From Phymorhynchus buccinoides (Eukaryota > Mollusca > Gastropoda > Neogastropoda > Raphitomidae), in contig CM065710.1 in NCBI GenBank assembly GCA_017654935.2, forward strand, positions 12,718,782 to 12,782,781: a DNA stretch of 64,000 nt. Reading direction: 5' to 3'. The notes beneath the pieces are model-generated. The model did no database searches, had not been told where the DNA came from, and saw only the letters and a list, made by a program, of their open reading frames with translations. Shown here piece after piece: positions 1-11,265 of this stretch. The translations under genes were made by a program, and so were the position numbers. The first letter of the stretch is position 1, and each line of letters begins with the position of its first letter.

Positions 1-371
1 TCTTCTTTTTGTGCGTTCCCGGGCCATAATGGGCAAAGTATGTTATGTGTCCGGTTTTCAGTTTCCACTGGTCTCCCCGCCGCGCACAGCCGACACATTC
101 CGATTTCGGAAGATCTCAAAGGAGAAAAAGAATTTTGAAGATTTTTTGGAGAAAAAAAAGGGCAGGAGAATGGGGCTAATAAGTCAGAAAGACATGATAA
201 AAAGCAAAGGGAAAAGGCAGAGTCAAAGAGAGTGGCAGACTAGAGGAAGTTACAAGCACAGAACTTCCAGAAGGTGGGGGAACTATTTTTACGAAAGACC
301 CCCCCCCCAGCATCCCCACGAAGAGACTCATGGAGAAGGCGGGGGTGGTCCAGCTCCCCGTATGGAGGCAT
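1..371 (-). mobile_element. SINE-A copy, variant A2, cut by window edge
   Basis: The plus strand opens with a TTC-rich tail, then a segment ending in CCATAATGGG, and continues into the shared body (AGTCAAAGAGAGTGGCAGA, then CAGAACTTCCAGAAGGTGGG) and the 5-prime head near 300-371. The same order, often inverted, recurs about a dozen times in the window, so it is a dispersed retroposon. Orientation is defined as reading toward the (GAA)n tail. No A or B box is recognised, so the ancestral RNA is unknown. Confidence 0.75.
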
Positions 372-820
372 TGACTTATGAAGGTATTTTAGTTTTCTTT
401 TTCCACAATGTATACAAATGCTTAAAGTGTTTGAAAAATACACAAAGATCTTGTTTAACAAATCTCAAAAACAGGAAATTCCTTTTGGTTAAATTCAAAA
501 ACAGGAAATCCTTGTATACCAGGAAAAGTTGCACCCATGCATCTCTCACAGTTGGACACGGACACACATATTTCCGACGCGTAGTCCACAGCACCTTATT
601 TCAAATTATTGTCCATCACCGAAGGTGAATGGACTTTGCGATGGGCTGGCTTGTCTGGGTTTTTTTTTTTCTTTTTTTTTTTTCTCCTGTCTGTCCCAAG
701 GATATCTCCCGAACCGCTTGACCGAATCGCGTCAAATTTTGTGTGAAGAGATAATAGGAAGAGATCCGCGCAAACCATTTTGCCGTCGTGACCATGACCT
801 TGTTTTACATTGTGGCTATC
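372..820. other. Intergenic, no gene; GC-richer repeat fragment
   Basis: A T-rich run lies at 661-683. At 700-800 there is a diverged match to repeat I (shared CTTGACCGAATCGC and TCAAATTT). The open frames here have no recognisable domain and overlap repeat sequence. Nothing coding is supported. Confidence 0.5.
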
Positions 821-830
821 TTAAAGACCA

Positions 831-980
831 GGGCCTGTATTCACGTTGAGATAGCATGAGACTTAGCATCATGCTAACTTAGAAACTCTTCCAAAAGTCC
901 TATTAAATCCTACAGGACATAGGAAGACCTAAGTTAGCATCATGCTAAGTCTCATGCTATCTCAACGTGAATACAGGCCC
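831..980. mobile_element. Fold-back MITE with about 52-bp arms
   Basis: Arms at 831-882 and 929-980 are reverse complements with a single mismatch and begin GGGCCTGTATTCACG. The spacer is about 46 bases. It sits directly after the first bases of MITE-E, which resumes at about 981, so it inserted into MITE-E. Confidence 0.8.
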
Positions 981-1106
981 AGGTCCAGATCATGTGTCAA
1001 AATCACGGGTTTCACATGTTTTCCCTCGCTCTTATAGCTGGAAAGAAATCTTGCTTTGACCAGGTTCGAGTCCCATACAAATGCCCCCAAATTCAAAGCG
1101 AAACAT

Positions 1107-1402
1107 CTCCCTGTGGGGATACCGGGGGGTCTTTTGCATAAACAATTCCCCCACCTTCTGTGCTTGTAGCTTCCTCTAATCTGTCACTCTCTTTGACTCT
1201 GCCTTTTCCCTTTGCTTACTGTCATCTACTATCTGCCTTACCGGTCCATTCTCCTGCCTTTTTTCACGAAACGCTTTCAAAAACATTTCTTCCAGCCGAA
1301 GTCGGACTTGCTGGGCCCAACTATTTCTTAGTTAGGCGCATACCGGCAGCATGACGCATCTGCGCTCATAATTGACAGGAAACTGAGCGCTCGAAGAAGA
1401 AG
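1107..1402 (+). mobile_element. SINE-A copy, variant A1, with 12-bp target-site duplication
   Basis: The 296-bp insert begins with a CCTGTGGGGATACC head and ends GAAGAAGAAG. It is flanked by a perfect 12-bp direct repeat, AAAGCGAAACAT, at 1095-1106 and 1403-1414. Removing the insert restores MITE-E. Long direct repeats plus a simple-sequence tail are the hallmark of LINE-mediated retroposition, so this copy defines the ends of the family. Confidence 0.9.
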
Positions 1403-1569
1403 AAAGCGAAACATTTTAAAGAGCAGCCTCAAATTGAAGTTGGGGACATTTGTATGTGGGTCACAGCTGCCTAGAAAAAAACAAGGGACTTAATCTGGTG
1501 CGTCACTGTGTCTTTAAGCCAATACCACCGACGCATAGCCCCAATTCATGTTGTTGTACAGCACTTGTA

Positions 1570-1965
1570 AGGTTTTTCCCGCAACTCATTCGCATTGCAA
1601 TGATTTTGAATTATTCAAAAAACTCACAAATCACTCCAAGCCATACACACAAACAAAACAGACATAAACAAAAAGAGAAATGAAAGAAGATTACGGGTTT
1701 GTACTTCAGGTTTAGAAAGAGGGAAGTGGTAGATCAGACTTTTTTCATATACAGACTTTTATATAGAAAAACTCTACAGCAATTAGTTACCCCACTTCAA
1801 ATCACTACAAGAGACAAAAGTGTGGTCTAAGGGAGTGAAGCGAGTTTAGAAGTGACCAAAGTGTGGTGTGCACTTACTTCTTTTGAAGCAAATGCATCAA
1901 ATTGACAGTTATCTATTAATTCCAGCCATATATGGCCGGAACTACTTGAATAAGATAAACCCTTA
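1570..1965 (+). mobile_element. Family K element, shorter copy
   Basis: It aligns in blocks with 7737-8608: ACTCATTCGCATTGCAATG, CAAATCACTCCA, GAAGATTACGGGTTT, GGGAAGTGGTAGATCA, AAAAACTCTACA, GTGGTCTAAGGGA, TCTATTAATTCC. No coding capacity. The terminal TTAA seen in the longer copy is not preserved here. Confidence 0.7.
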
Positions 1966-2094
1966 ACCACAACCTGTGGGAAAAGTATTAGTCAGTGTGA
2001 ATGTGAAAGAAACAACTTGAAACAAGCACTTGGTCTCAACAACAATAAGTTATATATCAAAAGAAAAGTAAAGGTATTTTGGTATTTGGTATAT

Positions 2095-2619
2095 TTAACC
2101 CTTTCACTGCCAAATTCGCATTTTAGCACCACCGTGATTTAACACCTATGTCACTAAAGCCGGCGACAGACTATGTGACTGCCTCATGTGACTCGATCAG
2201 GTCGTGACGTTTCACCTCATTTGCATACCATCCTTCTCGATCAGTCTGACTCAGTCGGGCCCAGTCAGGTGACAGGGCCGAATTAAGGGCGGGTTCTAAA
2301 TTTCACTGATCGAGTCTGATCGAGTCAGATGGCTTGTGACCTCTTCTGTGCGGGAAACAAAATTTGATCTACGTCACGACCTGATCGAGTCATATGAGGC
2401 AGTCGCATAGTCTGTCGCCGGATTAAAAGGCATCGAATTGGGGTCTATTATGATATCCAAAGACCCTATTGTCTTAGTTTTGGGAAGTAATGATAGACCT
2501 TATTTTATATATGTCACAGAAGAATCCCCAATACTGCACAGCAGATGGTTTTTGTTCTCTACCCAGGTAAATATAATGGACCTTTTTGTCTGAAATATGG
2601 CTGGCGGTGAAAGGGTCAA
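2095..2619 (+). mobile_element. MITE-B (piggyBac-type), interrupted copy
   Basis: Ends are TTAACCCTTTCACTGCCA and TGGCGGTGAAAGGG followed by TCAA. The other six copies are about 220-260 bp; this one is longer because 2159-2423 is an insertion. piggyBac elements duplicate TTAA and have termini beginning CCC after it, which fits. Non-autonomous, no transposase. Confidence 0.85.
2159..2423. mobile_element. Inverted-repeat MITE nested in MITE-B
   Basis: Long terminal inverted repeats: CCGGCGACAGACTATG at the left and its reverse complement at the right, continuing through GTGACTGCCTCAT and GACTCGATCAGGTCGTGACG. It is flanked by TAAA at 2155-2158 and 2424-2427. Excising it leaves CACTAAAAGGCATC, as in other MITE-B copies (for example near 9710). 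Confidence 0.85.
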
Positions 2620-2634
2620 GTCATAGAGATTTAA

Positions 2635-2700
2635 GTCTGTTAAATTCGGGCTGCTCTCATCAGGAGAGCATGTCGCCGTGAGTGCAGCACCATCTTTTTT
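2635..2700 (-). mobile_element. tRNA-SINE 3-prime fragment
   Basis: Contains AAATTCGGGCTGCTCTC and GGAGAGCATGTCGCC, matching the conserved 3-prime region of the SINEs at 14568-14941 and 20042-20490. The tRNA head is absent. Confidence 0.55.
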
Positions 2701-3020
2701 TTCTTCTTTTTTTGGGGGTGTGTGTCAGAGGGGGAGCAGACTCGGGGAAACTAGTTATCAATAAGAATTGTTCATAAACAATTAAGGGGAGTAATTTCAT
2801 GGTTGTGTGGGAGTGATCTCGCCTAATTCAATCGGTCAAACAGGGGAAGTTACTCTATCATCAGGTAGATCCCCAGCTCTTGGAAGAGTGGAGAAAAACA
2901 AACGCCATAGCCATCAACCTCAAATTATCATTATTCAAAACAGTGTTGACTTTGGCCGTGTACACATTAGACACGCAAGTTCTGTACGGAAACCCCTAAG
3001 TAAGCGAAAGAAAGAAGGGA

Positions 3021-3237
3021 CGGGCTCCCAGGGAACCCCATTTGGGGGGTCTATGAAGCACTAAAATTCTACAGGACCCTCTAAAAGAATGTGCAGGGGG
3101 TCCCAGGGATGCACTAGAAAAATTATTTTTAGCATTCGCAATGCCACTGGGACCACTACCCCGCCTCTAGGACCCTCTATAATGTAAGTGAAGGAGTCTC
3201 TGGGACCCCTTGTTTTGTGGGACGATCAGGAGCCCTG
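3021..3237 (+). mobile_element. MITE-F (hAT-type) copy 1
   Basis: Starts GGGCTCCCAGGGA and ends CAGGAGCCCTG. It carries internal blocks AAAGAATGTGCAGGGGGTCC, GGATGCACTAGAAAAA and CCGCCTCTAGGACCCTCTAT shared with three other copies. Forms an inverted pair with 3368-3585. Confidence 0.8.
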
Positions 3238-3367
3238 GAACGGTAAACATTTATGGATTACAGCAAAATTCGGACAAGTGCGCAGCAAATCTTTTCCCTT
3301 CTTTCTTTTACTTATTTACAAATTGCGCACAGGTTTTCGCAGTCTCCGCATATATATGAACAGGGCC

Positions 3368-3585
3368 CAGGGCTCCCAATCATCCCGCAAAACAAGGGGT
3401 CCCAGGGACTCCTCCACTTACAGCATAGAGGGTCCTAGAGGCGGAATAGAGGGTCCCAGTGGCATTGTGATGGTTAAAAAGATTTTTTCTAGTGCATCCC
3501 TGGGACCCCCTGCACATTCTTTTAGAGGGTCCTTTAGAACTTTAGTACTTCATAGACCCCCAAATGAGGGTCCCTGGGAGCCCTG
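3368..3585 (-). mobile_element. MITE-F copy 2, with near-perfect 8-bp target duplication
   Basis: Termini CAGGGCTCCCA and TGGGAGCCCTG are inverted repeats. Flanks are ACAGGGCC at 3360-3367 and TCAGGGCC at 3586-3593, seven of eight identical. An 8-bp duplication is diagnostic of the hAT superfamily. No coding sequence. Confidence 0.8.
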
Positions 3586-3599
3586 TCAGGGCCTTTGAC

Positions 3600-4071
3600 T
3601 TACCATGTTGGGCACAGCCAAATGCCGGGAAGACAAAGGGTGGTCCTGGGGGTTGAGTGACATACTTCTTCTTCTTCTTCTTCCACTCCCAAACTATGAG
3701 AATCCGCACCACTAAACCACCACTAACCAGCAAATCAAACCACCTGTAGGCAGTTTGAGGTCTAACTCACAAAAGTACAGTGCTGGAAGGACCTGCTAAC
3801 TCCAAAATCGGGTAACTCAGAAACACTGGTGGATAAAGTTCTCACAATAACAATTTCCTGGTCCCGGTTCAATAATCTTTAATTCTAAAAAGTCTTTTCA
3901 ACTCGAAATATCGGCTATCTGAAAAGAAAACGTCAGTCCCTTCAATTTGGACTTAGGCGTCTGCGTTTTTCACTGTATAGGTGTCTCGTTTTTGGATGAC
4001 TCAAGTTCGACTTAACAACCTCTGCTCTGATCAAATTTACTGGTTACACTATTAGAATAGCTTACTTAGAC
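3600..4071. other. Intergenic, no gene seen
   Basis: A short CTT repeat near 3667-3682 and unassigned sequence. No splice-consistent or domain-bearing frame found. Confidence 0.4.
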
Positions 4072-4312
4072 TTAACCCTTTCACCGCCAATGTCGCATTT
4101 CTGCACCACAATGATTTGACACCCATGTCATTAAAAGCCTTATAATCAGGATCTGTTATCTAATGATCCTGTGTTCTTAATTTTGGGAGATAATTATATA
4201 CTTTAAACATGTCACAGGGGAATCCCCAAAATTGCAAGCAAAATCTTTTCTCTACCCATATAAGCTTAATGGAAAATTTTGGCAAAAACATGGCTGGCGG
4301 CAAAAGGGTTAA
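4072..4312 (+). mobile_element. MITE-B copy
   Basis: TTAACCCTTTCACCGCCA at the left and GGCTGGCGGCAAAAGGGTTA at the right, both with TTAA. Body blocks CGCATTT, GCACCAC, CCATGTCA, GGAATCCCC and TCTCTACCC match the other copies. Confidence 0.85.
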
Positions 4313-4859
4313 GTGCCTAGAGGGGAAAAAACAAAAAAACAAAAAACAACCAAACATTACACAATGGGGCTTTATAAGTTTATTATACAACTTCTTGCCG
4401 ACACGAAAAGGCAATAATCTGAATAGGCCCGAACTGCTCATGCCACCTAGCGGTGAGTCAGGTGATAATCTTTTGTAGGCGGCGTTCGCATCTCAGGGCA
4501 CAAGACAGGGGCAGAGAATGTTTCAGTATAAAGCCTCATTCAGGCCAGTCAAAATCAAGTTTTGAAAACAAACAAAAAACAAGTTCACCAAGTTCAAAAC
4601 GCAATTTAAGCGTATGCCCACGACTGTCCCTTCTCCGAACATGACTGCCAGGTAGCAGAGGGGTCAGAGCAGCTACTATTCCGGCAGGCTGGGCTAAAAC
4701 TTGTTTTATAATAGTGGAGATGCCAAAAGGGATTCGAAAACAGCTGGTGTTGAGAAAGGTCCCCCAAAAGGCCAATCCCTTTGGCTGCAGCACCAAAGAC
4801 TAAGAGATAAGAGCCAGTGCAAATGCCCCATAGTTTGAGTCTTTCTCTCCCCCCCCCCC

Positions 4860-5262
4860 CCCCCCCCCCATGGGGATACTGGGGGGGGGGGGGGGATCTT
4901 TTGTATAAATAGTTCCCCCACCTTCTGGAAGTTCTGTGCTTGTAACCTCCTCTAATCTGTCACTCTCTTTGGCTCTGCCTTTTCCTTTTGCTTACTGTCA
5001 GATCTGCTTATCTCTCTGCCTTACCAGTCCATTCTCCTGCCTGTTTTTATTTCAAAAAACGCTTTCCAAAAAGATTTTCTCCAGCCGAAGTCGGGACTTG
5101 TTGGGCCTAACTTATATTTCTTAGTTAGGCGCATAACGGCAGGATGACGCATCTGCGCTCATAATTGACAGGAAACTGTCTGAGCAATCGAAGAAGAAGA
5201 AGAAAAAGAAGATGAAGAAGAAAAAGAAGAAGAAGAAAAAAAAGAAGAAGAAAAAGAAGATT
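4860..5262 (+). mobile_element. SINE-A copy, variant A1, long GAA-rich tail
   Basis: Head ATGGGGATACTGGGG, shared body (TCTGTCACTCTCTTTGGCTC), variant A1 3-prime part (GCCGAAGTCGGGACTTG, TTAGTTAGGCGCATAACGGC). The tail at about 5190-5262 is expanded to roughly 70 bases of GAA and GAAAAA. Homopolymeric C and G runs at 4850-4895 have interrupted the head. Confidence 0.8.
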
Positions 5263-5739
5263 CTCTTCCACAGCAGTGCTAGATGTACAATGGAGAACTG
5301 ATAACTCAAAAACGGATTAATTCAAAAACACTGGATAACTCACAATAATGTTTGGGTCCCAGTATATTAATCTCTAGGTTCAAAAACTCTTTTTGACTTA
5401 AAAATGGCTATCTGAAAATAAAATTTCAGTCCCTTCAATTTTGACTTAAGCGATTTTTTTTTAACTGTATTTTCCCAAACTGTAAAATCCTCTTTTGTAC
5501 AGCTCTCATGTTACCGTTGGCCCCTTACTATGGAAATGAGATCAATTGGTAAGAATAAAGACACCCCCCTTGCCGTGGATAGTGTGAGCAGGACATGAAG
5601 ACTAACACAACCGACAGAAACCGGTACTAAGCCTAAGGCCCGTTTTCTTCCTGTGTGTGCGACACAGGAACTGAAACTTAAAAGAAACCGACTGGTACAG
5701 AGGATACTATGAAGCAAATTCTTCCTACTTTTGTGTTGT
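5263..5739. other. Intergenic, no gene seen
   Basis: Unassigned sequence with no recognisable repeat or coding domain before the TG tract. Confidence 0.4.
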
Positions 5740-6245
<506 letters not shown>

Positions 6246-7181
6246 AAAACAGGCCTGCAACTTAACTTGAAAGAAACCTGAAAGTGCCAGTTATGTCGTT
6301 TCTGAGTGATTTAATAACAGATAGCAGACCCCGGGCAGCTGCTATTCCGGGTGACTAGGCAACAATGACGACTACTACTACAGTACATTTCTTACTGATC
6401 AACATTCCTCTTTGCCATTGCCGTGATACACAGGGCAATTTTAAAACCTACAAGAAAACCTGACCCCCCAAAACCTAGTTGGTGACACTGAATATAATAA
6501 ACACGACGACAGCTAAAGCAAGATCCTTCATGACTTCGAACTTGGCTTTAAACCTTGCAACAACACCTGTGCACAGGATAATCCGATTCTTCTTCTTCTT
6601 CCTTCTTCTTCTTCCTTTTTCTTCTTCCTTTTTCTTCTTCTTTGGTAGTGGGCAACGCAAAACTAAAAATTAAAAAAATTAAAAACTACAAAGTTCAAGT
6701 AAGTAGAGCGAGTACACACACCACCAAAACTATCACAGTAATCGACAAAAATGTGTCAAGAATGAGACTTAGTCTAACACGCCACAATAAACTGTATAAC
6801 CGGAGCTTGGTTGGTACTGTACATCAAAATCCGAACTGACTACACTTAACACCATCGCACTGTAGATGTCTAAACTCTAGGTTCGTGAATAATTGCAATA
6901 TACAAAAAATTGCCAACTTGGCTAGTCAGTCACCACACGACAACTCTATAAGCGGAACTTTGCATACATGTATACAAATTCCAACTTGACTAAACACACC
7001 ATCACACCCCACTGCACATAGATATTTGACTGTCACACGCAACAGTCACACACACACAGTGACACACACACAGCAGAGGGGGGGGTGCGCTGATATTACT
7101 GTGATACAAAAAGAGAGACTCAAGTGTGTGAGAAAAACATTGACATGACAGTCACCTTTCGGCCTTTTAAAGCTAGAGCAA
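6246..7181. other. Intergenic, no gene; TTC tract
   Basis: A CTT-rich tract at 6585-6645 and a short CA-rich patch at 7048-7075. The rest is AT-rich unassigned DNA. Confidence 0.45.
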
Positions 7182-7403
7182 GGCGCTGGGTTGCCTATAC
7201 ATGTGTGCTGCTACATAAGGCGCTGGGTTGCCTATACATGTGTGCTGCTACATAAGGCGATGGGTTGCCTATACATGTGTGCTACTACATAAGGCGCTGG
7301 GTTGCCTATACATGTGTGCTGCTACACAAGGCGCTGGGTTGCCTATACATGTGTGCTGCTACACAAGGCGATGGGTTGCCTATACATGTGTGCTGCTACA
7401 TAC
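7182..7403 (+). repeat. 37-bp minisatellite, six copies
   Basis: Copies start at 7182, 7219, 7256, 7293, 7330 and 7367. The unit begins GGCGCTGGGTTGCC and ends GTGCTGCTACATAA; variants are GGCGAT for GGCGCT, ACTAC for GCTAC and ACACAA for ACATAA. Nearly identical copies suggest recent expansion. 37 is not a multiple of three, so the frame running through is incidental. Confidence 0.95.
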
Positions 7404-7603
7404 CGTTCTACGAAAGAACCCAGCCCATCATATCTTAGAAGTCCTAAAGTAGCATTAGTTTTATTATTTGTTGATAATTTTGAAAACAAAAGGGAGGTTG
7501 CAAATAAAAAACGCCTCCAAAAAAAAAAAAAAAAAAAAAAAAGAAAAGCGGGGACAGTGGAGGGTCAAAAAAAAAAGAAGAAAAAAAAAAAAGTTTTGTT
7601 TAT

Positions 7604-7742
7604 ACACAGTGGAACCTCCATATTAAGACCTGAAAAGTCCCTATTTAAAGAAGTCTGAGCACTGCAGTGACCCCCAAAATATGTCACCGATTTTGTTCCC
7701 CTTCATATCCCGACTACTGAGTGTCCACTTCCCTATTAACTC
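7604..7742 (+). mobile_element. MITE-C (pogo/Tigger-type) left-end fragment
   Basis: Starts CAGTGGAACCTCCATATTA, then AAGACCTGAAAAGTCC. The 3-prime part (TGTCACCGATTTTGTTCCCC, TGAGTGTCCACTTCCCTATT) matches the reverse complement of 63900-64000. The right terminus is missing. Confidence 0.65.
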
Positions 7743-8608
7743 ATTCGCATCGCAACGATTTTGAATTATTACAAAAAGTGAAATTTAGGATAAATTAAAT
7801 ATACAAAATATAACTTTATTCTGCATCGCCTGTGTGGTGGTTACCATTCAGGTCTGCTTTAGTTTAGTTTATTGAGGTTTACATGTGCCAGTTAGGGTTT
7901 TACTGTGTGCGTGCACGAATAAGCGTGCTGTGTGTGTTTCTTGATGCGAGTGAGTTCACTTCACGATTTCGTTAGTCATAAACATTTTTTTTCTTTTTGA
8001 ATGTACAGTAGCAGGAAAATCAGTCGAGCTTCGACAGCGCAGTGAGAAGCAAGTCTCAATGCAATGTATCTGTGTAGTGTTATACCTGATCTGTTTGTAT
8101 GTATGCGTGTGTACGTGAACCTTTGTATAAGTGAATTGGTTTGGTTGTATGTGTCACGGTTTGTGTGTGTGTGTTTGTATATGTGTGTGAGCGTTTACGG
8201 GGTTGTTCTGCCAACAAGCAGCTGCCTTGTGCTTGTTATCCTGGAAGAAATTGGAGTTTTTAATTCACAAATCACTCCAGCCATACACACAAACAGAACA
8301 GACATAAACAATGAAAGAAGATTACGGGTTTTTACTTCAGGTTCAGACATAGGGAAGTGGTAGATCATCATCAGACTTTTTGATATATTATATATAGAAA
8401 AACTCTACACCGATTGGTTTCCCCACAACAAACCACTACAGAAGCAAAGTCAGAGGCAAAAATGTGGTCTAAGGGACCAAAACGAGTTTAGAAGTGACCA
8501 AGGTATGATGTGCACACAGATTTACTTCCCTTGAAGCAAATGCATAAAATTGACAGCTATCTATTAATTCCTGACATATATGTCCGGAACAACTTGAATG
8601 AGTTAAAA
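7737..8608 (+). mobile_element. Family K element, about 870 bp, TTAA ends
   Basis: Begins TTAACTCATTC and ends GAATGAGTTAA, an 11-bp inverted repeat including TTAA. This suggests a second piggyBac-like non-autonomous family, though the terminus lacks the usual CCC. Relative to 1570-1965 it has an extra roughly 480-bp interior (7790-8260) containing no recognisable gene. Confidence 0.6.
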
Positions 8609-8668
8609 AAAACTCGCTATTAGTATTAAGTCAAGACCTTTTCTTTGCTGATTTTTCAAGGTCTTAAA

Positions 8669-8960
8669 GTTAAAGACCCACAGAGCCGGCTGGATTAAGT
8701 CCCTTGGTTTTTTTCTGGGTCGGTGTGGCCCGCATTCAGACTTACCTCGTATGCGATCGAGGCTGCTCTTTAAAGTGATGTCTCGTTTTAAAATTTTCCT
8801 CGCATACGATTGAGGCTGCTCTTTAAAGTGATGTCTCGTTTTCGTGCAAGAGGGAATTTGTATGGCAGCAACACTTGGTCAAAATAAGATTTCTTACCAG
8901 CTATAAGAGGGAAAACAGGTGAAAACCGTGATTTTGACACGTGACGTACTGGGTCTTTAA
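8669..8960. mobile_element. MITE-E, most complete copy
   Basis: Starts TTAAAGACCCACAGAGCC and ends ACGTACTGGGTCTTTAA, so the outer 11 bases are inverted repeats. An internal block containing GAGGCTGCTCTTTAAAGTGA occurs twice, near 8760 and 8812, a local duplication. Serves as the reference for the interrupted copies at 821-1440 and 33268-33977. Confidence 0.75.
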
Positions 8961-9163
8961 TATAGGTAAATATTTTTATGGACAAAAGTTTGCTTTCAAC
9001 AACGTGCAGTAGAGCACTATATTACTTTATCGATGCAACTCCACCATGATAACCACCACCCCATTCTCAAAGGTTCAGATATCTTTAACACAGCATGTTC
9101 AACAAGCCCAGGGGTGAGGGGGGGGGATGGGGGTTGAGACAGGGGAAAGAGGTTAAGGAGGGT

Positions 9164-9644
<481 letters not shown>

Positions 9645-9903
9645 TTAACCCTTAAATCACCGCCAAAGTCGCATTTTAGCACCACAGTGATTTAACACCT
9701 ATGTCACTAAAGGCATCAAAAGGCATCAATTTGGGGTCTATTATCCAAAGACCCTATTGTCTTAGTTTTGGGAAGTAAGGATAGACCTTATTTTATGTAT
9801 GTCACAGAAGAATCCCCAATACTGCAGATTGATTTTGTTCTCTACCCAGGTAAATTTAATGGAAATTCTTTGCTGAAATATGGCTGGCGGTGAAAGGGTT
9901 AAA
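9645..9903 (+). mobile_element. MITE-B copy
   Basis: TTAA plus CCCTTAAATCACCGCC at the left and TGGCGGTGAAAGGGTTAA at the right. Internal blocks are identical in order to other copies. CATCAAAAGGCATCAA is a short local duplication of the usual single CATCAA. Confidence 0.85.
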
Positions 9904-9992
9904 CCCCCACTTACTCCCCTTTCTAATTCTAGTTCTATACATAACTGAAACAGCCACAACAGTTACCCATCAAAATTAATTGTTATCGTGCT

Positions 9993-10302
9993 TCCCCTGT
10001 GGGGATACCGGGGGGTCTTTTGTACAAATAGTTCCCCCACCTTCTGGAGGTTCTGTGCTTGTAACTTCCTCTAATTCTGTCACTCTCTTTGACTCTGCCT
10101 TTTCCCTTTGCTTTACTGTCATCTGCTATCATTCTATCTTACTGGTTCCATTCTCCTGCCTTTTTTCTAGAAATTCTTACAAAGATTTCTTCAGCCGAAG
10201 TCGGACATGCCGGGCCTAACTACTTCTTAGTTAGGCGCATAACGGCAGCATAACGCATCTACGCTCATATGACAGGAAACTGTGTGAGCGAACGAAGAAG
10301 AA
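9993..10302 (+). mobile_element. SINE-A copy, variant A1
   Basis: Head CCCCTGTGGGGATACCGGGG at the left; 3-prime part GCCGAAGTCGGACATGC, TTAGTTAGGCGCATAACGGC and ending CGAAGAAGAAG. No convincing target duplication is visible. Confidence 0.8.
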
Positions 10303-10887
10303 GTTATACTTATAGTGTGCCGTTTTATAAAATGTGATGCAGCACAGGAAAACCAGGCTAATGTCGTAAATGATCACTTTTGACTTATTCATATTTTCAG
10401 AAAGGCCAGAGACAACACATTAACAGGCAAAAAACAATTAATCTATCTCTAATAGTTTATTTTGAACAATTTTTCAATCAATCAAATCTCTCTCTTTCTC
10501 TCTCTCTCTCTCTTTCTCTCTCTTGTGGCTGGCCGACTTTAGCAGGGTATTCGCGTACTGCATCACAAATTAACATTTTCCGTATCTTCCTACCAAATTT
10601 GTAACGAAGGGAAACGTTTATTCCTGTTCATGTATGAAAGAACAGCAACTGTTTGCTCTATAGAGTATTATCCATTGCCTCTTTTGTGGAATTCAGGAAG
10701 ACTAGAGTACTAAAGGGGGGTTGCGCACCCCTTAAGGCATTGGAAAAAATGACGCAAGCATTACATGATTTCTCTACAATCTCTACGATTTCAAGGTAGG
10801 GGGGGGGGGGGGGGGGGTCTACACACGTACCCAACCAACACGCAGACCTGTTAGTACTCTATGACGCTCATTAAGTAACATTTAACT
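10303..10887. other. Intergenic, no gene; CT and G tracts
   Basis: A CT-rich tract at 10490-10522 and a G run at 10799-10817. Otherwise unassigned. Confidence 0.4.
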
Positions 10888-11265
10888 AGGGCCTTCTTCT
10901 TCTTCTTCTGCGTTCCCAGGCCATAATGGGAAAGGTACCGGTACGTATGCGTCAGGTTTTCACTTTTCACTGGTCTCTCCGCTGTGTACAGCCAACACAT
11001 TCCCATTTCGGAGGAGCTCAAAGGAGAAAAATTATTTGGATTTTTTTTTTTTTTTAAAGGCAAGAGAATGGGCCAACAAGTCAGAAAGATAGTAGATGAC
11101 ATAAAGAGAAGGGAAAAGGCAGAGTCAAAGAGAGTGGTAGATCAGAGGAAGTTACAAGCACAGAACTTCCAGAAGGCGTGGGAACTATTTTTACGAAAGA
11201 CCCCCCCGGTATTCCCACGGGGAAGGGGGTCCCGGTCGTCCAGCTCCCCGTATGGAGGCACAAGG
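10888..11265 (-). mobile_element. SINE-A copy, variant A2
   Basis: Plus strand reads TTCTTCTTCTTCTGCG (tail), CCCAGGCCATAATGGG, GTCTCTCCGCTGTGTACAGC, the shared body, then the head CCGGTATTCCCACGGGG and GTCCAGCTCCCCGTATGG. Shows the longer 5-prime head that variant A2 copies retain. Confidence 0.8.

Larger units (their letters stand above)
821..1440. mobile_element. MITE-E copy split by two later insertions
   Basis: The ends and body match the uninterrupted copy at 8669-8960: a TTAAAGACC start, a stretch with ATGTGTCAAAATCACGG, TTATAGCTGG, AAGAAATCTT, and finally AAAGAGCAGCCT. Two segments are foreign: a palindromic element at about 831-980 and a SINE-A at 1107-1402. The element is non-coding and probably a non-autonomous DNA transposon; its superfamily is not assigned. 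Confidence 0.7.
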
